In this document: one piece after another, positions 34,696 to 42,168 of the stretch
Layout of the letters: each line of letters opens with the position of its first letter
Numbering within the stretch: position 1 is the first letter of the stretch
Assembly (NCBI RefSeq): GCF_030161435.1
Contig: NZ_BSSV01000008.1
Span: forward strand, 62,001 to 126,000
Direction of reading: 5' to 3'
Source: Thalassotalea loyana
GTDB lineage: Bacteria; Pseudomonadota; Gammaproteobacteria; Enterobacterales; Alteromonadaceae
DNA length: 64,000 nt
The notes under the pieces: generated by a model
Seen by the model: only the letters and a program-made list of their open reading frames with translations
Told to the model about the DNA's origin: nothing
Databases searched by the model: none
Made by a program: the position numbers and the translations under genes

Positions 34696-35098
34696 TGTAC
34701 TTATCACCAGACCAGAAAAACTGTTCAATTTCTTCTGGCTCACTAGGCGAATCTTGTTCATTGATATCAAAATCAATATTGTAGAAGCCACCACCAGTTT
34801 TATGACTACCCCATAAGACGAGCTTATTTGAGAAGAGCTCTTTCAAAAAGTCCATGATCTCCACTGAAACTTGTTGATACCTTTCTTCCTTAGTTATTGT
34901 TTGGTCGTAACATGCTGCGTGCCAATGAGTAAAACTACCAACCATTACGATAATTTCATCAAGATCGTCTTCAAGTTCAACATTCCCTATACGGTCGTTT
35001 GGCCCATTGATAATTAAAGTATCACAGCATTCATTGAGACTGTATTCAAGTAAAGGGAATTCTCTACGTATATTTTCCTCAACTATTTGCAACAGCAT
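34691..35098 (-). CDS. Hypothetical protein (cassette)
   Basis: 135 aa acidic soluble protein: mixed alpha/beta with ECCDTLIINGPNDRIGNVELED, VGSFTHWHAACYD, and a C-terminal GGGFYNIDFD. Such small acidic proteins are common in cassette arrays. No function assignable. The start ATG overlaps nothing, with the next attC 16 bp upstream. Confidence 0.68.
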   Translation of the reverse strand: MLLQIVEENIRREFPLLEYSLNECCDTLIINGPNDRIGNVELEDDLDEIIVMVGSFTHWHAACYDQTITKEERYQQVSVEIMDFLKELFSNKLVLWGSHKTGGGFYNIDFDINEQDSPSEPEEIEQFFWSGDKYS

Positions 35099-35113
35099 AT
35101 CTTTCCTTGTACA

Positions 35114-35210
35114 GCTAACGCCTTACTAAAAGGCGGAAAATGCTTGGCTATACTTTGCGACGAAGGAGCACAAGCCAAGCGTTTTGAGTCCTTTTGAATT
35201 ACTTATTATG
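35114..35210 (-). repeat. attC site (main family)
   Basis: GCTAACGCCTTACTAAAAGG ... ATGCTTGGCTATACTTTGCG ... GGAGCACAAGCCAAGCG ... ACTTATTATG. Arms GCTTGGCT/AGCCAAGC intact; the far core is TTATTAT rather than TTGTTAG. 97 bp. Confidence 0.85.
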
Positions 35211-35676
35211 TGTTGATTAGCCATGACTCTATTTTATTTACTAAGTCTTCTTCGTTATAGCCGGTTACTTCACTAAATATTCTATTTTGAATATTATTAA
35301 ATTTTTCGCCTACTGAGCCACCTGATAAGTAGTTTCTTATAATTGATGAAGGAACAAAAATTACTCCGTTATCAGAATGTCCTTCACCAGCAATTAGCCA
35401 CATAAGGTTTGATTCAAAATAATCAGGAGCTTTAGAGACTATTTCTGGTTGAAAGCCTCCACCACTTGAACTACCAAAACCCAACCGACCATGTGAGTTT
35501 TTATGGAACTTCACCTCAAGAAAGAAGAGTGCTGGTCTATCTCCATTGCGACAGATGAGAATATCAACTGCCTTCTTATTTTCAAATAGGACTAGTTCAT
35601 CATGTTTGGAACATACTTGAGCTTTAATTAAGTCTCTTAAGTAAGACTCAAATTCACTTTCATTAGCAAATTCCAC
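35206..35676 (-). CDS. PD-(D/E)XK nuclease-like protein (cassette)
   Basis: 156 aa. The start is chosen as GTG at 35676, 6 bases after GGAGGT; longer in-frame starts lie in the upstream attC. Asp38 in KKAVDILICRN and Glu54/Lys56 in ALFFLEVKFHKN form a D-x15-EVK pattern typical of the PD-(D/E)XK phosphodiesterase core, followed by a glycine/serine-rich loop (GFGSSSGGGF). Restriction-type or repair-type cleavage is inference; no methyltransferase gene is adjacent. Ends inside its attC. Confidence 0.62.
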   Translation of the reverse strand: MEFANESEFESYLRDLIKAQVCSKHDELVLFENKKAVDILICRNGDRPALFFLEVKFHKNSHGRLGFGSSSGGGFQPEIVSKAPDYFESNLMWLIAGEGHSDNGVIFVPSSIIRNYLSGGSVGEKFNNIQNRIFSEVTGYNEEDLVNKIESWLINT

Positions 35677-35695
35677 GCATAGACCTCCGAAACAC

Positions 35696-35794
35696 ATAAC
35701 GCCCAATAAGGGGCTAATTAAGCTTGGTAAAAATAGCAAAGAATGAGCGCCAGCCAAGCTTTGGACGCCCGTTCCATAATTGATTTGTTATATG
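35696..35794 (-). repeat. attC site (main family, divergent centre)
   Basis: ATAACGCCCAATAAGGGGCT ... AGCTTGGTAAAAATAGC ... GCCAGCCAAGCTTTGGACGC ... TTGTTATATGC. Arms AGCTTGG / CCAAGCT pair. 99 bp. Confidence 0.85.
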
Positions 35795-35803
35795 CAATGA
35801 TGC

Positions 35804-36100
35804 TCAGAAAGCGGCACCATACTGAACCATAAAATATAAAGTACCAAACAATATTAAGTTGATAAATAGGGGAAAAATAAATAACTCTACTTTTTGTTTG
35901 GTAGCTAGCTTATTGGAATTCAATTTGAAAACAGTAGTAAACGCTAGCGCATAAATAATTATAGGGAAAGCCAGCGCAGAAAATAAATAACCTAAAGATG
36001 AGGCGACAATATCTGCGGTATAACCATAGTGCGCGATCACAAATATGACCGTTAAAATAGTTAGCGAAATTTGGGCTCCCAAAGGAGATTTTGATCTCAT
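35804..36100 (-). CDS. Small membrane protein (cassette)
   Basis: 98 aa from the ATG at 36100 with AAGGAAAG upstream; 23 extra residues in the open frame are attC-derived. Three hydrophobic helices (about 10-30, 33-54 and 72-93). No family recognised. Confidence 0.62.
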   Translation of the reverse strand: MRSKSPLGAQISLTILTVIFVIAHYGYTADIVASSLGYLFSALAFPIIIYALAFTTVFKLNSNKLATKQKVELFIFPLFINLILFGTLYFMVQYGAAF

Positions 36101-36114
36101 GCTTTCCTTTGCAT

Positions 36115-36215
36115 ATAACGCCGCGCTAGCCGCTGACAAAAGTGGCGCTTGTTTTGCGTTTTTTTGCAAAACGAGTGACGCTTTTGGCAGTCGGTTGCAG
36201 CGCCTTGTTACAAGT
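36115..36215 (-). repeat. attC site of a distinct family with a long stem
   Basis: ATAACGCCGC ... GCCGCTGACAAAAGTGGCGC ... TTTTGC, T-run, GCAAAA ... GTGACGCTTTTGGCAGTCGG ... CTTGTTAC. The two halves pair over more than 25 positions with a few bulges, much longer than neighbouring sites. Directly follows the stop of the gene at 36215. Confidence 0.82.
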
Positions 36216-37012
36216 CATTTTAAGCCTTTCTTGATAGCTTTGATTTCAGCATCAGCTACATTTACCCATGGAGCTGTTGGTATCTCTGATTTTGAATATA
36301 TAAACTTCACATACTTTAATACGAGTTCCGGAGCTAGAAAGGAGTTGGTTTTGAAAAGTTTGACTGCGTAAGATACCCTATCCAATTCCTGGTCTTCTAG
36401 GCTCAATTTGGACTGCATATGCATTACAATATTTCTTTCATCAATCAGATCATTTACATTTGATCGTAATGTGCTATGACTCTTTAATGGCTGAACATTA
36501 AATACTTGAGGGACTAGCTGGAACAGCTTTGCCCTCAAAGGTATCGCCAAATCTGAAGAAACCTTTGACGTTAGAACATTACGATCTGACTTTCCAGGTC
36601 TTTGTAATATCAACTCAGTTGGGTTTCCATCCTTTAATCCATAGACTTCAATAGATTTATTCGCCCAAGACTCGATTGCGCTTATTGAGAATGCAACTGC
36701 AGCCATTGAATTCTGGCACGCTGCAAAGAAATTCTTGTGATTGTCATCATTGCTTTCAACTTCTAACATTGAATCAGATGCTGACATTTTTACTTTCACC
36801 ATTTTCTTTATGACTTCAGCTCTTGCTGCAGCCTCAAATGCAGAAAAGAACATCAGTGCTTCAAACTCTGGCGGCGGGATGCGCATCTTTAGCCCGTTAA
36901 AATCTCCTTGCTTTGAAATACAAGTGATTTTGCTCCCGGCAGCAAAACTGAAACCAAATGCCTCAGTGTCATCTTTTACGGAAATATTATTATCTTCTAG
37001 AAAATGTTCCAT
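36215..37012 (-). CDS. HEPN-like protein (cassette)
   Basis: 265 aa from the ATG at 37012, with GAGAG upstream; a TTG three codons earlier is less likely. Helical, with the R-x4-H motif ERNIVMH (Arg193, His198) in DLIDERNIVMHMQ, the hallmark of HEPN-domain ribonucleases and nucleic-acid-binding proteins. The N-terminal 60 residues are beta-rich. A defence or toxin role is possible, but no paired MNT antitoxin or other partner is next to it. Confidence 0.55.
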   Translation of the reverse strand: MEHFLEDNNISVKDDTEAFGFSFAAGSKITCISKQGDFNGLKMRIPPPEFEALMFFSAFEAAARAEVIKKMVKVKMSASDSMLEVESNDDNHKNFFAACQNSMAAVAFSISAIESWANKSIEVYGLKDGNPTELILQRPGKSDRNVLTSKVSSDLAIPLRAKLFQLVPQVFNVQPLKSHSTLRSNVNDLIDERNIVMHMQSKLSLEDQELDRVSYAVKLFKTNSFLAPELVLKYVKFIYSKSEIPTAPWVNVADAEIKAIKKGLK

Positions 37013-37026
37013 ATCTCTCAAGACTT

Positions 37027-37122
37027 ATAACGCCCCAATAAGGGGCTGATAATGCTTGGCTAAACTTTGCGACGAAGGAGCACAAGCCAAGCGTTTTGCG
37101 TCCTTTTGAGTAACTTGTTAGT
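37027..37122 (-). repeat. attC site (main family, best-formed)
   Basis: ATAACGCCCCAATAAGGGGC ... ATGCTTGGCTAAACTTTGCG ... GGAGCACAAGCCAAGCG ... AACTTGTTAGT. GCTTGGCT pairs with AGCCAAGC; small CCCC...GGGG stem at the R' side. 96 bp. Good reference for searching the rest of the genome. Confidence 0.92.
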
Positions 37123-37123
37123 T

Positions 37124-37618
37124 TTAAATATTAGCAAGTAGCGGTGAATATTTAGCAGGTGAAATACAGTAAAAGTCCCTAATATACATATCAAAAGTAT
37201 CACTACCTTTCGGTTTCCAACCGCCTAAGGATAATACCTCCACTTTTGCATCTGGAATAACAATTCGTTCGCCGTGATACTTTCCCAGCAAATATTTACT
37301 GAAACCAGTATTCATTTGTTGATCCACATTTAGAGAAACGCCGAGCTCATTTATTAGGTAATCAAGGCTTATTCTCGCTAAAATACGATCAGGCTGACCA
37401 AAAAATTCATAAGCGTACATGACATCATTTTTATCTGTCATTCCAAATGTTACCTGAGCCTTTTCACCCACCCCTTTCATTTTTACAATCGGTGAGTTTT
37501 CCGTAAAGTCTCTTTTGATATTGCAATCTTCTTCAATATAAAAGCGGATTTGATTTTTTAACTCAGATAGATGAGAACCATCATCTTTAGTTCTTAAAAA
37601 ACGGTAAAAATATTGCAA
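37124..37618 (-). CDS. Hypothetical protein (cassette), TTG start
   Basis: 164 aa starting at TTG 37618, supported by AGGAG 6 bases upstream and no alternative ATG nearby. Mixed alpha/beta: IRFYIEEDCNIKRDF, VTFGMTDKNDVMYAYEFFG, LLGKYHGERIVIPDAKVEVL. No family recognised. Its stop is 2 bp from the attC. Confidence 0.66.
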   Translation of the reverse strand: MQYFYRFLRTKDDGSHLSELKNQIRFYIEEDCNIKRDFTENSPIVKMKGVGEKAQVTFGMTDKNDVMYAYEFFGQPDRILARISLDYLINELGVSLNVDQQMNTGFSKYLLGKYHGERIVIPDAKVEVLSLGGWKPKGSDTFDMYIRDFYCISPAKYSPLLANI

Positions 37619-38093
37619 TTGAGCTCCTAATTAAAACTAACGCCCGCAAAAGGGGCTGATAATAGCTTGCTAAAATGTGTAGCGAAGAGGAACCGAGCAA
37701 GCTAGTATCAGTCCCTTCGCTTAATGCGCTTCTTAGGCGCAACTTTGTAAACTCACGTTTTGATAACTTACCATCAGCTAGATCAATTGTGCATGTAAAG
37801 CCTGCAAAATTATTAACAATAACCTTATTACGGTTAAAATCTAGGTTAGCAAAATTAGTAAAAGCATCTGTACTCTTAGATGTAGGATTTTCTGCTACCC
37901 ATAAAGCGGAACCATCTTGATATATGCAATGGAAATTACGAACTACGGAGTTTTGGTTGAATTCCATGTAGTCAAAAATAACTAAAATATTCTGTCCGAA
38001 CTCCCTGGCTTCCAATATTGAGTATGGTACCTCAACAGTGTTTCCATTTATTTCGATTCTATTTTTATTGAACTGAACCATCGAGTATGCCAT
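37587..38093 (-). CDS. Hypothetical protein (cassette) reading through its attC
   Basis: 168 aa if begun at the ATG at 38093 (AGG upstream; 38081 also possible). Beta-rich core: NRIEINGNTVEVPYSIL, NILVIFDYMEF, RNFHCIYQDGSALWVAENP, FTCTIDLADGKLSKREF. The genuine domain seems to end near KREFTK; the last 50 residues are encoded by the attC and the start of the next cassette because no stop occurs earlier. It overlaps the previous gene, forming a two-gene cassette. Confidence 0.6.
   Translation of the reverse strand: MAYSMVQFNKNRIEINGNTVEVPYSILEAREFGQNILVIFDYMEFNQNSVVRNFHCIYQDGSALWVAENPTSKSTDAFTNFANLDFNRNKVIVNNFAGFTCTIDLADGKLSKREFTKLRLRSALSEGTDTSLLGSSSLHILASYYQPLLRALVLIRSSIAIFLPFFKN
37637..37739 (-). 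repeat. attC site inside an ORF
   Basis: CTAACGCCCGCAAAAGGGGC ... AATAGCTTGCTAAAATGTG ... GAGGAACCGAGCAAGCTAGT ... GCTTCTTAGGC. Arms TAGCTTGC / GCAAGCTA pair perfectly. 103 bp. The far core is CTTCTTAGG, a variant. The upstream ORF runs through it without a stop. Confidence 0.82.
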
Positions 38094-38790
38094 ATAAACC
38101 TGCAAACCTAATATTCAATTTATCATTATGTTTTAATACAACTTTGAGTTCATTTTGATCATACATGATAGGATTTGCTTGAATAGAGCCATTCCAAGAT
38201 TTCATTAATAAAATTTCCGAAGTTGGAACGTCTATTCCCCACCAATCCTCTACGAATTTATTTAAAAAATTAACAAGAGACTTTAATGCGATTAGAGAGT
38301 CTTCAGGGCTGTAACTCGATGAGTTCATCGACATTTTTGTAATGTTACACTTTTCAGAAGAATCTGAATCATCTGCTTTATGATAATAAGCTACAGTATC
38401 ATCACCTGGAGATGTCATTACATCCTGTTTTATTACTTTTACTTTTGGGTGCACTAATTGATTACGCTGCTCGATTAACTTTTTTACTATTTGTGTTTCA
38501 CTATCGCCTCGCGGCAGCGAAATATCTTTGTGCCACTGAAGAATAAAGTCAAATTTATCTAGTGTTGAAAACCTATCCACTTGAGCACTAATTTTGGAAT
38601 TTATATCTACAGATTTAAAAAAAGAATTTGCAGCTGCTTCCAGTGCATAATTTACAGATAAAATAGAAGATGTAGATAAAGTTCTACGAACATGTTCATT
38701 ACTTTCCGATGAAGCAAGATCATAAAGTAAAACAGCATCAGAAAATATTGAAAAGAAACTATTATCTGTAATTTCGACTAAACGCTTCAT
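38065..38790 (-). CDS. HEPN-like protein (cassette)
   Basis: 241 aa from the ATG at 38790, with AAAAGGAG 6 bases upstream; a start six codons earlier overlaps the attC. Helical N-terminal half with KKLIEQRNQLVHPK, an R-x4-H HEPN motif (Arg109, His114). The C-terminal half is beta-rich. Overlaps the next gene by 17-29 bp depending on that start, so the two are translationally coupled. Toxin or RNA-cleaving activity is inference. Confidence 0.6.
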   Translation of the reverse strand: MKRLVEITDNSFFSIFSDAVLLYDLASSESNEHVRRTLSTSSILSVNYALEAAANSFFKSVDINSKISAQVDRFSTLDKFDFILQWHKDISLPRGDSETQIVKKLIEQRNQLVHPKVKVIKQDVMTSPGDDTVAYYHKADDSDSSEKCNITKMSMNSSSYSPEDSLIALKSLVNFLNKFVEDWWGIDVPTSEILLMKSWNGSIQANPIMYDQNELKVVLKHNDKLNIRFAGLYGILDGSVQ

Positions 38791-38806
38791 AACACTCCTT
38801 TTACGC

Positions 38807-38902
38807 ATAACGCTTAGATAAACGGCTAAAAATGTTTGGCTATACTTGTGAGCGCAGAGAACTAAGCCAAGCGTTTTTAGTCTGATTTAATTTTATTGTT
38901 AG
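38807..38902 (-). repeat. attC site (main family)
   Basis: ATAACGCTTAGATAAACGGC ... ATGTTTGGCTATACTTGTGA ... AACTAAGCCAAGCG ... TTATTGTTAGTTG. TTTGGCT pairs with AGCCAAG. 96 bp. The stop of the adjacent gene lies inside. Confidence 0.86.
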
Positions 38903-39476
38903 TTGCCCGGACTCGATCTAATTCACTTGGATCAGAAAGATACATTTTTACAAGCTCTAAATTGCTTAGCCCTTTATTGCTAAGACCTATATCAGCTCTA
39001 ATCGCCCTATGTATTTTGTCAATTGCCTCAAATATATCTCCACCAGACAGAGTAACTAGTTGGAACTCTAATTGCCTTTTGATTACCTCAGGAGAGCCCC
39101 ACAAAATTAATTCGGTTTTAAATTGGACTAAATAATCTACTAACTCTTGTTCCGTGGGAGCTGATTGTGAAACTTGGTCATTTTGTCCTGACAATAGCGC
39201 CGTAACTGTTTCTAAGTATTTTTGATAAATTTCTACTTTTTTGGAACGATGAGCTTCCTCTCGTTCTCTCGCACTGGTTTGTTTCTGTGTAATAATTACA
39301 GCAGTTAAACCAACAAATACTGTCGCCATCGCACCTAATATTGCGGCGGCAATTTTAGGGTCAGCTTCTTTTATAACAGATACAAAAAAAGATAGGGCTA
39401 ACCACAAGGCATAACCCATTAAAACGATAAGAACGAAACCTATAAAGGTTAGAAAGGATTCTTTCTTGATAGACAT
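38877..39476 (-). CDS. Two-helix membrane protein with cytoplasmic domain (cassette)
   Basis: 199 aa. Start ATG has AAGGAG at 7-base spacing. Two membrane helices (about 9-32 and 40-62), then a charged helical cytosolic region (SAREREEAHRSKKVEIYQKY) and a soluble tail. First recognisable cassette gene of the array by orientation. The last residues fall in the attC. Function unknown; the layout (TM pair plus cytosolic helical domain) recalls membrane effectors but no family is identified. Confidence 0.66.
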   Translation of the reverse strand: MSIKKESFLTFIGFVLIVLMGYALWLALSFFVSVIKEADPKIAAAILGAMATVFVGLTAVIITQKQTSAREREEAHRSKKVEIYQKYLETVTALLSGQNDQVSQSAPTEQELVDYLVQFKTELILWGSPEVIKRQLEFQLVTLSGGDIFEAIDKIHRAIRADIGLSNKGLSNLELVKMYLSDPSELDRVRATNNKIKSD

Positions 39477-39495
39477 GCCAAACTCCTTGAGGCAA

Positions 39496-39605
39496 CTAAC
39501 AATTTAATAGTGCGCAAATTGCATACTTTTGTGCCGCATCCTTGCCCACTTTTATGATTTACTTATTTTTAACAAACTTCGTAACATTATGCTAGGAATA
39601 CAATT
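39496..39605 (-). repeat. ORF-less repeat element, copy A, at the array head
   Basis: CTAACAATTTAATAG then TGCGCAAATTGC...GCATCCTTGCCCACTTTTATGATTTACTT...AACTTCGTAACATTATGCTAGGA. GTGCGCAA (39510-39517) pairs with TTGCCCAC (39542-39549). Related to copy B (32388-32485), including about 30 bp beyond the hairpin. It could be an attC, the remains of an attI-proximal site, or an empty cassette. The remaining gap to 39806 holds only the promoter of the next gene. Confidence 0.55.
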
Positions 39606-39806
39606 TTTTAATTCATATTAATTTATCTAGATCAAAGAAATTCACAAATCACTCATTTCCTTGGGTTATAAAAATAAGTGCAAAGTAACAATTATTTTTG
39701 AAGAATAACCATTGAATTACATACTGCTAACTTGAAAGATAAGTTGCATTTTTCGGCTCTACTATATTAAATAAATGTTACTCCTATTCTTTTGTCGAGG
39801 CTTAGT

Positions 39807-41237
39807 ATGTTTGATGTATCGCAATGTATTGTTGAGTTTCCACCGGAAGAATTAGATTTTGAGAAGTGGCAAGAGCTCGTCAATATGTTGAGCAAAGTGT
39901 ATAACGCTGCTTCGGGTGTGATTGTGCAATTTCGAGATGACACGTTCAATGTTGTCTCTACCAGTGAAAACCCTGATAACTTCCTCGAGCAAAATGCGTG
40001 TTGGCCCTGGGACATGAAAAGCTTTTGCCGTCGTATAATGGAAACCAGAGATAAGCTTTACGTCAGTAGCGCTAGTACCAGCCAAGAATGGTGCGACGCA
40101 CCTCCTGTGCAAGATGGTCCGGTTCGCTCTTATTTAGGCTATCCCCTTTATTGGCCAGACGGCTCTTTATTTGGCTCTTTTTGTGTTATCGACACAAAAG
40201 CAACTGACTACTCTCAAAGCTTAGTTGAAGTGCTTGGCCAATTAAAGTTGATTGTTGAAAGCGAGCTCAAACACGTTTGGGATAAGCAAAAAATTAAATC
40301 GCTGCTTGCTGAAAAGCTTAGTTTTCAAGAAGCGGTAGAGCAAGACAAGCAAGAAGTTGCCTTAATTAAAAACGTACTTGAAGAGCAAGAGTCGGTGAAT
40401 ACGGCAACACTCGCGTCATTAATGGAAGCGGTTATTCGCATTGATAGCAACGGCAGTATTATTTCTTGTAACCAAGCCACTAGCCAAATGATCGGCTTTA
40501 GTGTTGAAGAAATTATTGGGGCTAATATTCGTCAGTTTGTTGATGCGACTCATTGGGACGAAAACTTTAACGATAATGAGTTCAACCTTGATAGAGGTAA
40601 CTTAACGGGGTTAAGCAGTTCGAGAGAGTTTAACGCCATTCATAAAGACGGCAGTTTGATCCCTGTTCAAATGTCCATTACCGGTATTAATTTAGGTGGC
40701 ATAAACCAGTATATTTACCTGCTATCTGACATTACCGAAAATGTGCAGCATCAAGAAATTTTGAAGCAGCTTGCCTTGTATGACAACTTAACCAACTGTG
40801 CTAATCGCAACTTGTTATCTGAGCGTTTCAAATATGAACGGTCAAAGGCGATGCGCCATCAGTCAACGTTTTCATTATTGTTTATTGATTTGAATGACTT
40901 CAAACCTATTAACGACAACCTCGGCCATAACGCAGGGGATCACACCCTTAAAAAGATTGCTAAACGTTTGCAAAGTGTTGTACGCCCTCATGATTTGGTA
41001 TCAAGAATTGGCGGTGACGAATTTGTTATTTTATTTACCAACGACGTATCTACGTCGAGCATTATCGACAAAATTCATCACACCATCAGTAAGCCATTTA
41101 CTTATGAAGCGCATACGCTCAACATCACAGGCAGCGTGGGCTTAGCGACCTACCCGTTAGAGGGTGAAACCTTAAAAGCGTTATTGGCTGTTGCAGATAA
41201 GAAAATGTACGGTGAGAAACAACAAGCGGTGAAATAA
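39807..41237 (+). CDS. GAF-PAS-GGDEF diguanylate cyclase
   Basis: 476 aa from the ATG at 39807 (GAGG upstream). The N-terminal GAF-like sensor (about 1-160) has the sequence PVRSYLGYPLYWPDGSLFGS; a PAS domain follows (about 195-310), then GGDEF (about 325-470) with an intact SRIGGDEFVILF active site and an RPHD I-site five residues before it. It should make cyclic di-GMP in response to a cytosolic signal and be product-inhibited. No membrane segment. It runs away from the cassette array. Confidence 0.92.
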   Translation: MFDVSQCIVEFPPEELDFEKWQELVNMLSKVYNAASGVIVQFRDDTFNVVSTSENPDNFLEQNACWPWDMKSFCRRIMETRDKLYVSSASTSQEWCDAPPVQDGPVRSYLGYPLYWPDGSLFGSFCVIDTKATDYSQSLVEVLGQLKLIVESELKHVWDKQKIKSLLAEKLSFQEAVEQDKQEVALIKNVLEEQESVNTATLASLMEAVIRIDSNGSIISCNQATSQMIGFSVEEIIGANIRQFVDATHWDENFNDNEFNLDRGNLTGLSSSREFNAIHKDGSLIPVQMSITGINLGGINQYIYLLSDITENVQHQEILKQLALYDNLTNCANRNLLSERFKYERSKAMRHQSTFSLLFIDLNDFKPINDNLGHNAGDHTLKKIAKRLQSVVRPHDLVSRIGGDEFVILFTNDVSTSSIIDKIHHTISKPFTYEAHTLNITGSVGLATYPLEGETLKALLAVADKKMYGEKQQAVK

Positions 41238-41412
41238 CGAAACCAAAGCTCAATTTGGGGTTATTGCGTTTTTTTCACTCATAACTCACTATGACGATAT
41301 AAAACCTCACTTAATAAATGAGCGTTACATGCAATTGAACACATAAATCTGCAGTAATACTAAGGAGGCAAGGCTATTAGATAATATTTCTAATAGCCTA
41401 CCAACGTACCTG

Positions 41413-42033
41413 CTAATTCCCCTGATGATAAATAAAAGCGGCCTGCGTGCCACCTTGTTGCCCTACAGCAATTTGAATATTTAAATGGGCCATCGCTTCA
41501 AGATACCTAGCAGCGCTTAACGGCCCAACATCTAATGGTGCAAAGCCTATATTCTTGGCTAATGCCAGAATATTGTTTTTCGCACTTAAATCATCACCAG
41601 CAACGAATGCAGTAATCTTTTTACCTTCACGATCATGATGCTTTTTTGGCATTACATCGGCAAAAATCGTGTTAAAAGCTTTAATAACTTTTGCGTCAGG
41701 TAAAAGTTTGCCAATTTGCTCCGCCGCCGACGTCTCTTGCCCGAGTAACAATGGTGACCAATCATCGTTTAACGGATTCGTGCAATCAATCACGGTTTTA
41801 CCCGCTAAGTGCTTAGCCAATGGCGCTAATAATTCAGTTAATACTTGATACGGTACCGCTAGTGCGACCGCGTCAGCAGCGTTAATTCCTTCGAGATAAT
41901 TCATCGAAAGATACTCACCCTTACCTGCGTCACCACTTTTAGAACACACAATGACACGGTAACCAGCATCATTGAATAGTTTCGCTAAATTTTGGCCTAC
42001 GTTACCAAACCCTAAAATTGCGATAGTTTTCAT
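41413..42033 (-). CDS. NADPH-binding reductase, F420-dependent-oxidoreductase-like fold
   Basis: 206 aa. Rossmann start ILGFGNVGQNLAKLF, then VIDCTNPL and VIKAFNTIFADVM, AGDD and PLSAARYLEAMAHL, typical of the NADP oxidoreductase (coenzyme F420-dependent-like) family found in organisms without F420. Divergent from the HxlR regulator, which probably controls it. Confidence 0.85.
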   Translation of the reverse strand: MKTIAILGFGNVGQNLAKLFNDAGYRVIVCSKSGDAGKGEYLSMNYLEGINAADAVALAVPYQVLTELLAPLAKHLAGKTVIDCTNPLNDDWSPLLLGQETSAAEQIGKLLPDAKVIKAFNTIFADVMPKKHHDREGKKITAFVAGDDLSAKNNILALAKNIGFAPLDVGPLSAARYLEAMAHLNIQIAVGQQGGTQAAFIYHQGN

Positions 42034-42095
42034 TTTGTCCCCTTAATTACTTGGCAATATATTGATGAACCCAGTAGAGACCGATACAATTCTAT

Positions 42096-42133
42096 ATACG
42101 GTATCTATTAGTTACCGGTATATTATTGATACC
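42096..42133. promoter_or_regulatory. Candidate operator between the reductase and the HxlR gene
   Basis: GGTATC (42100-42105) and GATACC (42128-42133) form an inverted repeat around GTTACCGGTATA in a 135 bp divergent intergenic region. HxlR regulators often autoregulate from such sites. Assignment is inference. Confidence 0.35.
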
Positions 42134-42168
42134 CCAAACTTCGATCAATTAGGCACTTAGAGGTAACT

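Larger units (their letters stand above)
28688..39605 (-). mobile_element. Integron gene-cassette array without an integrase in the window (CALIN)
   Basis: About 11 kb in which all supported ORFs run leftward and are separated by attC-like elements of 75-105 bp. Eight well-formed sites belong to two or three sequence families, several sharing GCTTGGCT...AGCCAAGC arms and AACGCCC / TTGTTAG ends; more degenerate sites lie at both ends. ORF stops repeatedly fall within or next to an attC, the hallmark of cassettes. Cassette orientation predicts attI and intI beyond 39.6 kb, but that side holds only a GGDEF gene. Left end uncertain, between 28.2 and 28.8 kb. Confidence 0.88.
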
